Position numbers and translations under genes: made by a program
The notes under the pieces: model-generated
What the model saw: only the letters and a program-made list of their open reading frames with translations
Told to the model about the DNA's origin: nothing
Databases searched by the model: none
Shown here: piece after piece, positions 1 through 6,086 of the stretch
Layout of the letters: every line of letters begins with the position of its first letter
Position numbering within the stretch: position 1 is the first letter of the stretch
DNA from: Syntrophomonas sp. UBA1376
Lineage (GTDB): Bacteria; Bacillota; Syntrophomonadia; Syntrophomonadales; Syntrophomonadaceae
NCBI GenBank assembly: GCA_002305535.1
Contig: DBRE01000107.1
Location: 2,945-10,257, forward strand
Reading direction: 5' to 3'
DNA: 7,313 nucleotides

Positions 1-1118
1 TCCCCGCAAACATATAGTCCGGGCAGCCCGGTCTCACCATAAGTATTGGACTCAATCCCCCCCATAGTATAATGGGCAGCCGGAAATACCGGAACCAATT
101 CACGGGTCAAATCGATACCGCGCTGCAGGCAGTTTTCATAGATGGTGGGGAAGCGCTCCAGCACCTTAGGGATGTGAGTCATATCCAGCCAGACATATTC
201 GCTGTCAGTGCGCCTGGTTTCGCTGACGATAGCGCGGGATACTATATCGCGAGGAGCCAGTTCTTTCAAGGGATGATAGCCAGCCATAAAGGCTTCCCCC
301 TTGATATTATAGAGTCGTCCTCCTTCCCCACGCACCGCTTCGGATATCAGAAAACGCTGCTTCTCAGGGGTAAAGAGAACGGTGGGATGAAACTGAATAA
401 ACTCCAGATCGGTCAAGCGGCAGCCAGCTCGAAAAGCAGACGCCATTCCATCTGCGGTGGCCACCGGGGGATTGGTAGTGTATTTATATAATTGCCCGGC
501 CCCGCCAGTGGCTAGAATAGTCGCCCGGGCAGTAAAGACGATCTTCTGGTGACTACGGGCATCGTATACCAGAGCACCATAGCACTCCGGATTCCCGGCT
601 TGTCCCAGCACATCGATCAGAAAATGCTCCTCCCGAATCTCAATAGCCGGGTTTTGCTGACACTGTTCCACCAGGGCTGAGCGGATGGCTTCCCCGGTAG
701 CGTCAGCCGCATGCAGAATACGGGGCCGACTGTGGGCTCCTTCTCTGGTCAGGGATACCGAGCCGTCTTTCATGTCGAAACGGGCCCCGGCACTGATCAA
801 TTCGCGCACCCGCTCCGGTCCTTCTCGAACCAGAACATCAACCGCTTCAATATTACATAATCCCGCCCCTGCTTCCAGAGTATCCTCCAGATGCAAAAAA
901 GGGGAATCCTCCTCATGAACAGCAGCAGCGATTCCCCCTTGGGCGAGACCGGTATTGGAATCTTTGAGCGTTTTCTTGACCAGCACTACTACCTGGCCAT
1001 ACTGTGATGCCTTTAAGGCAGTAAACAGTCCAGCTATCCCCCCACCCACGATCAAGAAATCGGTGCTGACACCGGGTGTATCCTGGTCAAGCATCCCTAT
1101 ATACCTGGTTATATTCAT
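1..1118 (-). CDS. nadB: L-aspartate oxidase NadB, C-terminal part beyond the window
   Basis: This flavoprotein oxidises L-aspartate to iminoaspartate, which NadA uses in the first committed steps of de novo NAD synthesis. I translated the open frame from the ATG at 1116-1118; it runs 372 codons to the left edge without a stop, so roughly the last 150 residues of a usual 500-540 residue protein are missing. Visible are the N-terminal FAD-binding glycine motif VGGGIAGL (24-31), TGLAQGGIAA (56-65), ATGGAGQLY (203-211), QFHPT with His244, SEAVRGEGG with Glu260, LAPRD with Arg290 and AAHYTMGG with His349. These match the substrate-binding and catalytic positions known for E. coli NadB. An AAAGG lies 11 nt before the chosen ATG; a second in-frame ATG at 1092-1094, with AGG upstream, is a possible start. 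It lies 31 bp behind nadA and is probably cotranscribed. The family resembles succinate dehydrogenase/fumarate reductase flavoprotein subunits, but the NadA neighbour and the active-site pattern favour NadB. Confidence 0.96.
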   Translation of the reverse strand, partial: MNITRYIGMLDQDTPGVSTDFLIVGGGIAGLFTALKASQYGQVVVLVKKTLKDSNTGLAQGGIAAAVHEEDSPFLHLEDTLEAGAGLCNIEAVDVLVREGPERVRELISAGARFDMKDGSVSLTREGAHSRPRILHAADATGEAIRSALVEQCQQNPAIEIREEHFLIDVLGQAGNPECYGALVYDARSHQKIVFTARATILATGGAGQLYKYTTNPPVATADGMASAFRAGCRLTDLEFIQFHPTVLFTPEKQRFLISEAVRGEGGRLYNIKGEAFMAGYHPLKELAPRDIVSRAIVSETRRTDSEYVWLDMTHIPKVLERFPTIYENCLQRGIDLTRELVPVFPAAHYTMGGIESNTYGETGLPGLYVCG

Positions 1119-1149
1119 CGAGTTTACGACCTTTGATTATGAAGTCTAT

Positions 1150-2064
1150 TTAAGGAGCAATCGCCAGCATTCTCTGCAGGGACTGCACCGCACGTATTCG
1201 TATTTCTTCCGGTACCTCTATCTGGTGTTCCCGCCGCTCTAGCGCTTTGGCCAATACCTCCAGATCGATCATCTTCATATCCTGGCACATGAACTCGCTA
1301 CGGGCTAAATGGAACACCTTGTCGGGGCAATGCTTTTGCAGAGTATAGATAAACCCTTCCTCGGTACCGATGATAAATTCCCGGGCGGAACTTTCCTGGA
1401 CATATTTCAATATCCCGGCGGTAGAACGAACGGCATCAGCCAGTTCAGCCACCTCGGGTGAAACCTCGGGATGAACAACTACTACCGCTTCTGGGTGAAG
1501 CTCTAGCTGTTCTTTTATTTCCTGGGCGGTAAGCTGGTCATGGATGGGGCAGTAACCGGGCCATAATTCCATGCCCCGTCCGGTCTGACTGTTTATCCAG
1601 GCTCCCAGGTTGCGATCCGGCACGAATAATATAGGCTGTTCTGCCGGCAGCGAACGCACCACGTTAAGGGCATTCGACGAAGTACAGCAGATATCGCATT
1701 CTGCTTTGACCTCGGCGGATGAGTTCACATAAGTGACCACCGCATAACCGGGATGCTCCCTCTTCCACTGGCGCAGTTGTTCGCCCGTGACCATATCAGC
1801 CATCGGACACCCGGCATCTAAAACCGGGGCCAGGACGATTTTATCAGGATTCAGTATTTTGGCACTTTCGGCCATAAAATGAACCCCACAGAATACGATG
1901 ATATCGGCATCAGTTTCGGCCGCCTGCACCGCTAGCTGCAGGGAATCACCTACAAAATCAGCTATGTCCTGAATCTCGGGAGGTTGGTAAAAATGCGCTA
2001 GAATAACTGCGTTTAACTCCTTTTTGCGCTGGTCAATGAAAGTAGCTAGATCTGCAGCTGTCAA
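1150..2064 (-). CDS. nadA: Quinolinate synthase NadA
   Basis: NadA condenses iminoaspartate with dihydroxyacetone phosphate to give quinolinate, using an oxygen-sensitive [4Fe-4S] cluster. The 304-residue product has the length of the short bacterial form. Three cysteines sit where the family's cluster ligands are expected: Cys86 (DAGCPMAD), Cys172 (PGYCPIH) and Cys260 (EFMCQDMK). Other family signatures are AHFYQPPEIQD (23-33), FCGVHFMAESAKIL (58-71), TYVNSSAEVKA (111-121), CCTSSNA (126-132) and PDRNLG (149-154). The start is TTG at 2062-2064: the codon immediately upstream is an in-frame TAA, a strong AGGAGG lies 9 nt ahead, and no ATG appears in frame until codon 64. It follows panD by 13 bp and precedes nadB by 31 bp, the usual nadA-nadB pairing. 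The extra cysteines at 123 and 126 beside Cys127 are not predicted cluster ligands. Identification is secure. Confidence 0.97.
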   Translation of the reverse strand: MTAADLATFIDQRKKELNAVILAHFYQPPEIQDIADFVGDSLQLAVQAAETDADIIVFCGVHFMAESAKILNPDKIVLAPVLDAGCPMADMVTGEQLRQWKREHPGYAVVTYVNSSAEVKAECDICCTSSNALNVVRSLPAEQPILFVPDRNLGAWINSQTGRGMELWPGYCPIHDQLTAQEIKEQLELHPEAVVVVHPEVSPEVAELADAVRSTAGILKYVQESSAREFIIGTEEGFIYTLQKHCPDKVFHLARSEFMCQDMKMIDLEVLAKALERREHQIEVPEEIRIRAVQSLQRMLAIAP

Positions 2065-2073
2065 TTATACCGG

Positions 2074-2079
2074 CCTCCT
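2074..2079 (-). promoter_or_regulatory. Strong ribosome binding site of nadA
   Basis: A full AGGAGG on the minus strand lies 9 nt before the TTG start of nadA. It overlaps the TAG stop codon of panD (2078-2080), so ribosomes finishing panD sit on the nadA initiation site and the two are probably translationally coupled. This site decides the non-ATG start. Confidence 0.85.
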
Positions 2080-2449
2080 ATTCGTAATTCCCCCGACATA
2101 CTTTTTGAATGTGATTCTTCTCGTCCACATAAACAAGATGAGGCTTGAACTCCTGGCACTCCTTTTCGTCCAGGATGGTGTACGTAAGAATAATGACTAT
2201 ATCGCCTCTTTGAACCAGCCGGGCTGCTGCCCCGTTCAAACATACTATGCCTGATCCCCGTTCTCCCTCGATGACATAGGTCTCAAATCGCTCACCATTA
2301 TTATTATTGACAATAGTTACTTTTTCATTGGCGATAATGTCGGCCGCATCCATCAAATCCTTATCCAGAGTAATGCTGCCCACATAATTGAGATCAGCAT
2401 CAGTAACCACTGCCCGGTGAATTTTAGACTTGAGCATATAGCGAATCAC
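2078..2449 (-). CDS. panD: Aspartate 1-decarboxylase PanD (pyruvoyl proenzyme)
   Basis: PanD decarboxylates L-aspartate to beta-alanine, one of the two substrates of PanC. It is made as a proenzyme that cleaves itself between Gly24 and Ser25, turning Ser25 into the pyruvoyl cofactor. The cleavage site is visible as NYVGSIT (21-27). Lys9, Thr57 and Tyr58 match conserved catalytic or processing residues of the family, and the block SGIVCLNGAAARLVQRGD (66-83) is typical. The 123-residue length is normal. A run of four asparagines (48-51) occurs in the same place in Bacillus-type PanD proteins as I remember them, so it is not an anomaly. The start is GTG at 2447-2449, giving the canonical N-terminus MIRYMLKSKIHR, with a good ribosome binding site 6 nt upstream. 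Only 3 bp separate it from panC. No separate PanM-type maturation factor is seen, consistent with Firmicutes. Confidence 0.97.
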   Translation of the reverse strand: MIRYMLKSKIHRAVVTDADLNYVGSITLDKDLMDAADIIANEKVTIVNNNNGERFETYVIEGERGSGIVCLNGAAARLVQRGDIVIILTYTILDEKECQEFKPHLVYVDEKNHIQKVCRGNYE

Positions 2450-2452
2450 TAG

Positions 2453-3301
2453 TTACACCTCCACCAACAGGTTATCTATCAGTCTGGTTGTACCAAACTT
2501 CACAGCCAGAGCTATGAGAACTTTTCCTTCTATCCTTGGCAGGGAAGCCAGATCATCAGCTTTATTGAGTTCTATATAATCGATCTGGGCCCCCGGGCTG
2601 GTTGCGATGATATTCCTAATGAAATCTTTGACCTTTTCTACATCCCGTTCTCCATCCATGATCAACTGGCGGGCGGCCTGGAGGGACTGGCTCAAGACCA
2701 GCGCCTCCTGCCGCTCTTGCGGATTCAGATAAACATTGCGGGAACTTAATGCTAAACCATCCTCTTCGCGGACGATAGGAACCCGCACGATTTTCAGCGG
2801 GAAGTTCAACTCCCGCACCATTTTTTCCAGTATCATAGCCTGCTGAGCATCCTTCTGTCCGAAGAATGCCAAGTCAGGCTGACATATATGGAACAGTTTA
2901 CTGACCACCGTGGTAACTCCCCGAAAGTGACCGGGACGAGAGGCGCCGCACATTTTAGTCGTGATCTCGCCCTCCACTTCTACAAAGGAACTGTACCCCG
3001 GAGGATACATGTCCTTCACAGCAGGAGCAAAAACTACGTCAGCCTGCTCCTGTTCCAACAGAGCACAGTCTCTGGTCAGGTCACGGGGATATTCTTCAAA
3101 ATCTTCTCCCACGCCAAACTGCATGGGATTGACGAAGATACTCACCACCACCAGGTCGCACTCCTGACGGGCCTGGCGAACCAGACTGAGATGCCCATCG
3201 TGCAGATAACCCATGGTCGGCACCAGCCCGATCCTGCGTCCCGAGCGCTTCTGTATACTGCTCCACTGTTGCATTTCCGCTACGCTTTGAATGGTTTGCA
3301 T
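2453..3301 (-). CDS. panC: Pantothenate synthetase PanC (pantoate--beta-alanine ligase)
   Basis: PanC is the cytoplasmic ATP-dependent ligase that joins pantoate and beta-alanine to pantothenate through a pantoyl-adenylate. The 282-residue product shows the nucleotidyltransferase HIGH-like motif in PTMGYLHDGHLSLV (28-41, HDGH at 34-37), the pantoate-binding VSIFVNPMQFG (53-63), KMCGASRPGHFRGV (116-129), the ATP-site FGQKDAQQ (147-154) and the KMSKS-like LALSSRNVYL (183-192). All expected elements are intact and the length is standard. The start is ATG at 3299-3301, 8 bp after the panB stop. Unlike its neighbours it has no good Shine-Dalgarno sequence: the nearest purine run is six G residues about 14 nt upstream, inside panB. 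It may depend on coupling to panB translation. The adjoining panB and panD supply the pantoate precursor and beta-alanine. Confidence 0.98.
   Translation of the reverse strand: MQTIQSVAEMQQWSSIQKRSGRRIGLVPTMGYLHDGHLSLVRQARQECDLVVVSIFVNPMQFGVGEDFEEYPRDLTRDCALLEQEQADVVFAPAVKDMYPPGYSSFVEVEGEITTKMCGASRPGHFRGVTTVVSKLFHICQPDLAFFGQKDAQQAMILEKMVRELNFPLKIVRVPIVREEDGLALSSRNVYLNPQERQEALVLSQSLQAARQLIMDGERDVEKVKDFIRNIIATSPGAQIDYIELNKADDLASLPRIEGKVLIALAVKFGTTRLIDNLLVEV
2456..2462 (-). promoter_or_regulatory. Ribosome binding site of panD inside the panC 3' end
   Basis: GGAGGTG on the minus strand lies 6 nt before the GTG start of panD and is built from the last sense codons of panC. It supports the GTG start, which yields the N-terminus expected for PanD, and suggests coupled translation of panC and panD. 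Confidence 0.8.
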
Positions 3302-3309
3302 CGTTAAGT

Positions 3310-4149
3310 CTAAGACCCCCCGTACAGTTTATCCAGCACCTCGTCCTGGATAGCAAAACAGTGTTCTGCGGCTGGGAAGGTTCCTGACTCTACTTCCTCT
3401 TTGTAGCTTCTTAAAGCTTCCAGGATGATCGGTTGCAAATCAGCAAATTTCTTGACAAATTTGGCAATATGTCCACTATACATACCCAACATATCATTCA
3501 CTACCAAAACCTGACCATCGCAGTGAGCTCCTGCCCCAATACCAATAGTAGGGCAGGCTATCTCAGCGGTGACCCGTTTGGCTAATTCGCTGGGAACGCA
3601 TTCCATTACCAGGGCAAATACGCCTGCTTTGTCCATGGCATGGGCATCATTGATCAACTTTTGGGCCGTTTCCAGGTCTTTGCCCTGCACCTTGAAGCCG
3701 CCGAAGGCATTCACCGACTGCGGGGTAAGCCCGATGTGGCCCACCACTGGTATCTGGGCATCCAAAATGGCCTTGACCGTATCCACCCGCTCAGTGCCGC
3801 CTTCAATCTTAACAGCCTGAGCGCCCCCTTCCTGGATCAAGCGTCCGGCATTGCGAACCGCCTCTTCCAGGGAGATATGATAGGACAAAAAGGGCATATC
3901 CGCTACTACCAGGGCATTTTTAGCAGCCCGGCTGACGGTCTTGGTGTGATGTACCATGTCATCCATAGTGACCGCCAGGGTATTTTCATAACCCAGCATC
4001 ACATTACCCAATGAATCTCCTACCAGGATCATATCAATACCGGCCTGATCCACCATAGTAGCCATGGAATAATCATAGGCAGTCAGCATAGTGATACGTT
4101 CCTGACGGCGCTTTTTTTCTTTGATGGTAGCGGTAGTAATTCTAGCCAT
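3310..4149 (-). CDS. panB: 3-methyl-2-oxobutanoate hydroxymethyltransferase PanB
   Basis: PanB (ketopantoate hydroxymethyltransferase) transfers a hydroxymethyl group from 5,10-methylene-tetrahydrofolate to alpha-ketoisovalerate, giving ketopantoate, the first committed step to pantothenate and CoA. It is a TIM-barrel enzyme. Metal and catalytic residues of the family are recognisable: Asp45 in VGDSLG (43-48), Asp84 in VADMPF (82-87), Lys114 and Glu116 in VKIEGG (113-118) and Glu183 in MECVP (182-186). GHIGLTPQS (137-145) and GIGAG followed by CDGQVLV are also typical. The 279-residue length is normal. The ATG start has GGAAGGAG 8 nt upstream. It lies 42 bp after the DUF2520 gene and 8 bp before panC. 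Its need for a folate cosubstrate links it to the folate genes upstream. Confidence 0.98.
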   Translation of the reverse strand: MARITTATIKEKKRRQERITMLTAYDYSMATMVDQAGIDMILVGDSLGNVMLGYENTLAVTMDDMVHHTKTVSRAAKNALVVADMPFLSYHISLEEAVRNAGRLIQEGGAQAVKIEGGTERVDTVKAILDAQIPVVGHIGLTPQSVNAFGGFKVQGKDLETAQKLINDAHAMDKAGVFALVMECVPSELAKRVTAEIACPTIGIGAGAHCDGQVLVVNDMLGMYSGHIAKFVKKFADLQPIILEALRSYKEEVESGTFPAAEHCFAIQDEVLDKLYGGS

Positions 4150-4157
4150 AACCTTCG

Positions 4158-4165
4158 CTCCTTCC
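4158..4165 (-). promoter_or_regulatory. Ribosome binding site of panB
   Basis: GGAAGGAG on the minus strand ends 8 nt before the ATG of panB. It is a strong site lying outside the preceding coding sequence, so panB can initiate independently of the DUF2520 gene. Confidence 0.75.
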
Positions 4166-4191
4166 GATCCAGTCCATGTCTGTTGTCATCC

Positions 4192-5088
4192 TTAGCTGGC
4201 TGACTCCGCACGGGACAGTTCCCTGCGAAAAACATTCTGGAACTCTTCCATAGCAAAATCATCAATGGTTCCTTTCTCCATGGCGATTTGCGTGGTGTAG
4301 AAACCCAGCCAGCTGTATAGTTTCATTAGTTCCGGAGCCATCTCTTCCAAACATTCCAGATGTTTTACTATAGTGCTTAGATCTCCCCGGGAGATTGGTC
4401 CAGTTAAAGCCCGCGGGATCCCTATATTTTCGATGTTATTTACAGTACCCTGAATTAGAGGCAGTAAGGCCTTGACACCTGCACTGCGTGGAATCCCGGT
4501 GGATTCCAGGAGTTTCACACCAAAATCTATCAGGGTCACCAGATAATTGGACACAACACAAGCGCCCGCATGGTATAAGGGCTTGGCCTTGCGGTCGATA
4601 AAAAAATATTCCCCTTGCAGTGTTTCCACAATACATACGGCAGTATCGTAGGCATCTCTATCCCCTTCAATACTAAATACCGAACCGGGCAGGTTCTTGA
4701 TGGCCCCGTCCACATTGGCAAAAGACTGAAGAGGGTGAACCGACAGAATATTAGCTCCAAACATTTTGGCGCGATCCAGTACTTCCGATGACTGGGCCCC
4801 GCTCATGTGTACCACGACTTGACCTTCAAAAAACGCTTTGCGGTCAGCCAAGGTATCAACTACATTTCTTATAGCTGCATCATTTGTTGTAATAAACAAA
4901 ACATCTGCCGAGCGAGAAACTTCTTGAGGTGAGGTATGAGGAGTACATCCGATCCGCTCCACGAGCTGTTGTGTAGATTCGGATTTGACATCATAAGCAC
5001 CCGTAATCTCATAGCCTTTTTGCTTTAGTACCACCCCAACTGCTGTTCCTACGACTCCCGCACCGATAATTCCGATCTTCTTCCTCAA
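4192..5088 (-). CDS. Rossmann-like/DUF2520 oxidoreductase-like protein, candidate ketopantoate reductase
   Basis: The 298-residue product has two parts. The first 165 or so residues form a Rossmann NAD(P)-binding domain starting at the extreme N-terminus, with GAGVVG (9-14) preceded by the hydrophobic strand KIGIIGA. The C-terminal half is mostly helical and shows YHAGACVVSNYL (172-183) and ALTGPISRGD (227-236), patterns I associate with the DUF2520 family; HMSGAQSS (94-101) and HPLQSF (118-123) also fit. The family resembles PanE/ApbA, ProC and 6-phosphogluconate dehydrogenase-type reductases in layout, but I do not see the usual PanE signatures. The gene lies directly before panBCD in a cluster lacking panE, so reduction of ketopantoate to pantoate with NAD(P)H is the likeliest job; this is inference from fold and context. 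A non-PanE ketopantoate reductase class (PanG) has been reported in Francisella, and I could not test whether this belongs to it. The start is TTG at 5086-5088, with AAGGGGG 7 nt upstream. Family assignment is firm, reaction moderate. Confidence 0.85.
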   Translation of the reverse strand: MRKKIGIIGAGVVGTAVGVVLKQKGYEITGAYDVKSESTQQLVERIGCTPHTSPQEVSRSADVLFITTNDAAIRNVVDTLADRKAFFEGQVVVHMSGAQSSEVLDRAKMFGANILSVHPLQSFANVDGAIKNLPGSVFSIEGDRDAYDTAVCIVETLQGEYFFIDRKAKPLYHAGACVVSNYLVTLIDFGVKLLESTGIPRSAGVKALLPLIQGTVNNIENIGIPRALTGPISRGDLSTIVKHLECLEEMAPELMKLYSWLGFYTTQIAMEKGTIDDFAMEEFQNVFRRELSRAESAS

Positions 5089-5095
5089 TGTAAAT

Positions 5096-5102
5096 CCCCC
5101 TT
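5096..5102 (-). promoter_or_regulatory. Ribosome binding site of the DUF2520 gene
   Basis: AAGGGGG on the minus strand lies 7 nt before the TTG at 5086-5088. It decides the start: the resulting protein begins MRKKIGIIGAG, with the Rossmann strand right at the N-terminus as expected. Part of the G run could pair with the CCC just upstream (CCCGAAGGG), which might weaken initiation. Confidence 0.65.
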
Positions 5103-5106
5103 CGGG

Positions 5107-5121
5107 CAGGACTAAGTCCTG
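5107..5121. repeat. Perfect 6-bp inverted repeat (hairpin) in the folK-DUF2520 gap
   Basis: CAGGAC and GTCCTG are separated by three bases, giving a small perfect hairpin in the 93-bp gap. On the plus strand it is followed by TTTTGTT, resembling a weak intrinsic terminator for antisense transcription. On the minus strand, the direction of the genes, it is followed by CCCGAAGGGGG and no U tract, so it should not terminate the operon; it could act as an RNA processing or stabilising element. The stem is short and may be chance. Confidence 0.4.
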
Positions 5122-5181
5122 TTTTGTTCCGTCTTGGTCACAAAGGATCCAAGCGTAATTCGCATTAAGTATCGGCGGGAA

Positions 5182-5676
5182 TCAAATCCTCGCGATTCCT
5201 CGGGTTCCTTCTCGGACTAATACTCTACTCAACACCTCCCTGACAGTCGCCCCATCGTCGGGAAATTGTAATTCCGCTCCAATTTCCGCCAATGGCACGA
5301 GGACAAACAACCTTTCGCGTAGGTAGGGATGAGGAATTGTTAATTGCGGATCGTCTATGACCTCATTCCCAAACAATAGGATATCCAGATCTATTAACCG
5401 TGGGCCCCATTTTTCTTGGCGCTGGCGGCCCATTTTAATTTCAATACTCTGTAACTCCTGCAGCAGTTCCCCGGGCTGCAAAGTAGTCTCTACAGCTATA
5501 ACCTGATTCAGAAACTCCTCCTGATCGGTTTTTCCCCAGGGTGCAGTCTCATACAGGGAAGAACATTTAATAACCTGGGTTCCCGGCAAAGCAGCGATCA
5601 ACTCCACTGCCTGCTTCATATTGTCGCGTTTACAGCCTACATTCGAACCCAGAGCAATATAGACAGTTTTATTCAT
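5182..5676 (-). CDS. folK: 2-amino-4-hydroxy-6-hydroxymethyldihydropteridine diphosphokinase FolK
   Basis: FolK (HPPK) transfers pyrophosphate from ATP to 6-hydroxymethyl-7,8-dihydropterin, producing the substrate that FolP condenses with p-aminobenzoate. With the ATG at 5674-5676 the protein has 164 residues, the usual size. Signatures in order are YIALGSNVG (6-14), SSLYETAPWG (39-48), FLNQ (55-58), MGRQRQEKWGPRLIDLDILLFG (82-103) with the Mg-binding aspartates Asp96 and Asp98, and PHPYLRER (115-122). A longer reading from a TTG at 5719-5721 would add 15 residues and overlap folB by 13 bp. I rejected it because it lacks a ribosome binding site, whereas AAGGGA lies 8 nt before the ATG and the mature-type N-terminus MNKTVYIALGSN fits the family. 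It follows folB by 32 bp. Its TGA stop is in the same frame as the downstream DUF2520 gene. Confidence 0.96.
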   Translation of the reverse strand: MNKTVYIALGSNVGCKRDNMKQAVELIAALPGTQVIKCSSLYETAPWGKTDQEEFLNQVIAVETTLQPGELLQELQSIEIKMGRQRQEKWGPRLIDLDILLFGNEVIDDPQLTIPHPYLRERLFVLVPLAEIGAELQFPDDGATVREVLSRVLVREGTRGIARI

Positions 5677-5708
5677 AAAGAGGTTCCCTTCTAAATTAGC
5701 ATATACCC

Positions 5709-6086
5709 TTATTCGGGGCAAGAAATATCTTGTCTGAAACGGCGGATTTTTACCGCAAAATATTTGAAATCTCCCGCCACTGGTGCCTGTGGTTTGTAAA
5801 CGGTCAGTTCCACTGCTTCAATGGCGAATTTCGTCAATAGCACTCTTGCCAGCCTTTCAGCCAAAGCTTCCAAGAGTTGATAGTGCTCATTTTCGACTAC
5901 CTGTTGCACCGCCTGGAAAACTTCATCATAATTTACCGTCTGCTGCAAGTCATCACTCTGCCCGGCTCCAGACAAGTCCAAATAGAGATCGAAATCCACC
6001 TCAAAAGGCTGAGGTTTGATCTGTTCCTCCTCTAAGACTCCATGACATCCGTAAAAGCGCAGGCCGCGCCCCATAATCCTATCCAT
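5709..6086 (-). CDS. folB: Dihydroneopterin aldolase FolB
   Basis: FolB converts 7,8-dihydroneopterin to 6-hydroxymethyl-7,8-dihydropterin and glycolaldehyde, the step before FolK. The 125-residue protein has the family length of about 120. It shows GLRFYGCHGVLEEEQ (8-22) with Glu21 at the substrate-binding position, TVNYDEVF (50-57) with Tyr53, LLEALAERLA (71-80), and VYKPQAPV (96-103) with catalytic Lys98. The ATG at 6084-6086 overlaps the last 8 bp of folP and has AAGGA 6 nt upstream, inside the folP end; a second ATG at codon 5 is possible but has no comparable site. The 8-bp overlap suggests translational coupling with folP. The C-terminal tail after KIRRF is slightly longer than usual but unremarkable. 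Confidence 0.96.
   Translation of the reverse strand: MDRIMGRGLRFYGCHGVLEEEQIKPQPFEVDFDLYLDLSGAGQSDDLQQTVNYDEVFQAVQQVVENEHYQLLEALAERLARVLLTKFAIEAVELTVYKPQAPVAGDFKYFAVKIRRFRQDISCPE

Noticed and set aside
72..491. Plus-strand open frame of 139 codons.
   Set aside because: It lies wholly antisense to conserved nadB coding sequence and its translation shows no family features; it is a shadow of the real gene.
2296..2307. Short ATT/AAT triplet repeat within panD.
   Set aside because: It encodes the four asparagines at residues 48-51, a run I remember in other Firmicute PanD proteins, so it is ordinary coding sequence and not a functional repeat.
2888..3307. Plus-strand open frame of 139 codons opposite panC.
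   Set aside because: It is antisense to intact, highly conserved panC motifs, and I see no ribosome binding site or recognisable domain.
3640..4014. Plus-strand open frame of 124 codons opposite panB.
   Set aside because: It is antisense to the conserved core of panB, with no recognisable protein features; such frames are common opposite GC-balanced coding sequence.
4142..4189. A 15-codon minus-strand mini-ORF (starting MTTDMDW) between the DUF2520 gene and panB, ending inside panB codons 2-3.
   Set aside because: Its AAGG lies directly against the ATG with no spacing, the second ATG has no good site either, and the peptide has no recognisable features. It could be an attenuating leader, but nothing supports it beyond chance.
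5107..5128. Hairpin plus TTTTGTT on the plus strand as a true intrinsic terminator.
   Set aside because: The stem is only 6 bp, the T tract is interrupted, and no plus-strand gene exists for it to terminate, so I list it only as an inverted repeat.
5677..5721. Longer folK starting at a TTG that overlaps folB.
   Set aside because: It has no ribosome binding site and adds 15 residues not expected before the conserved YIALGSN strand; the ATG at 5674-5676 has AAGGGA at 8 nt.
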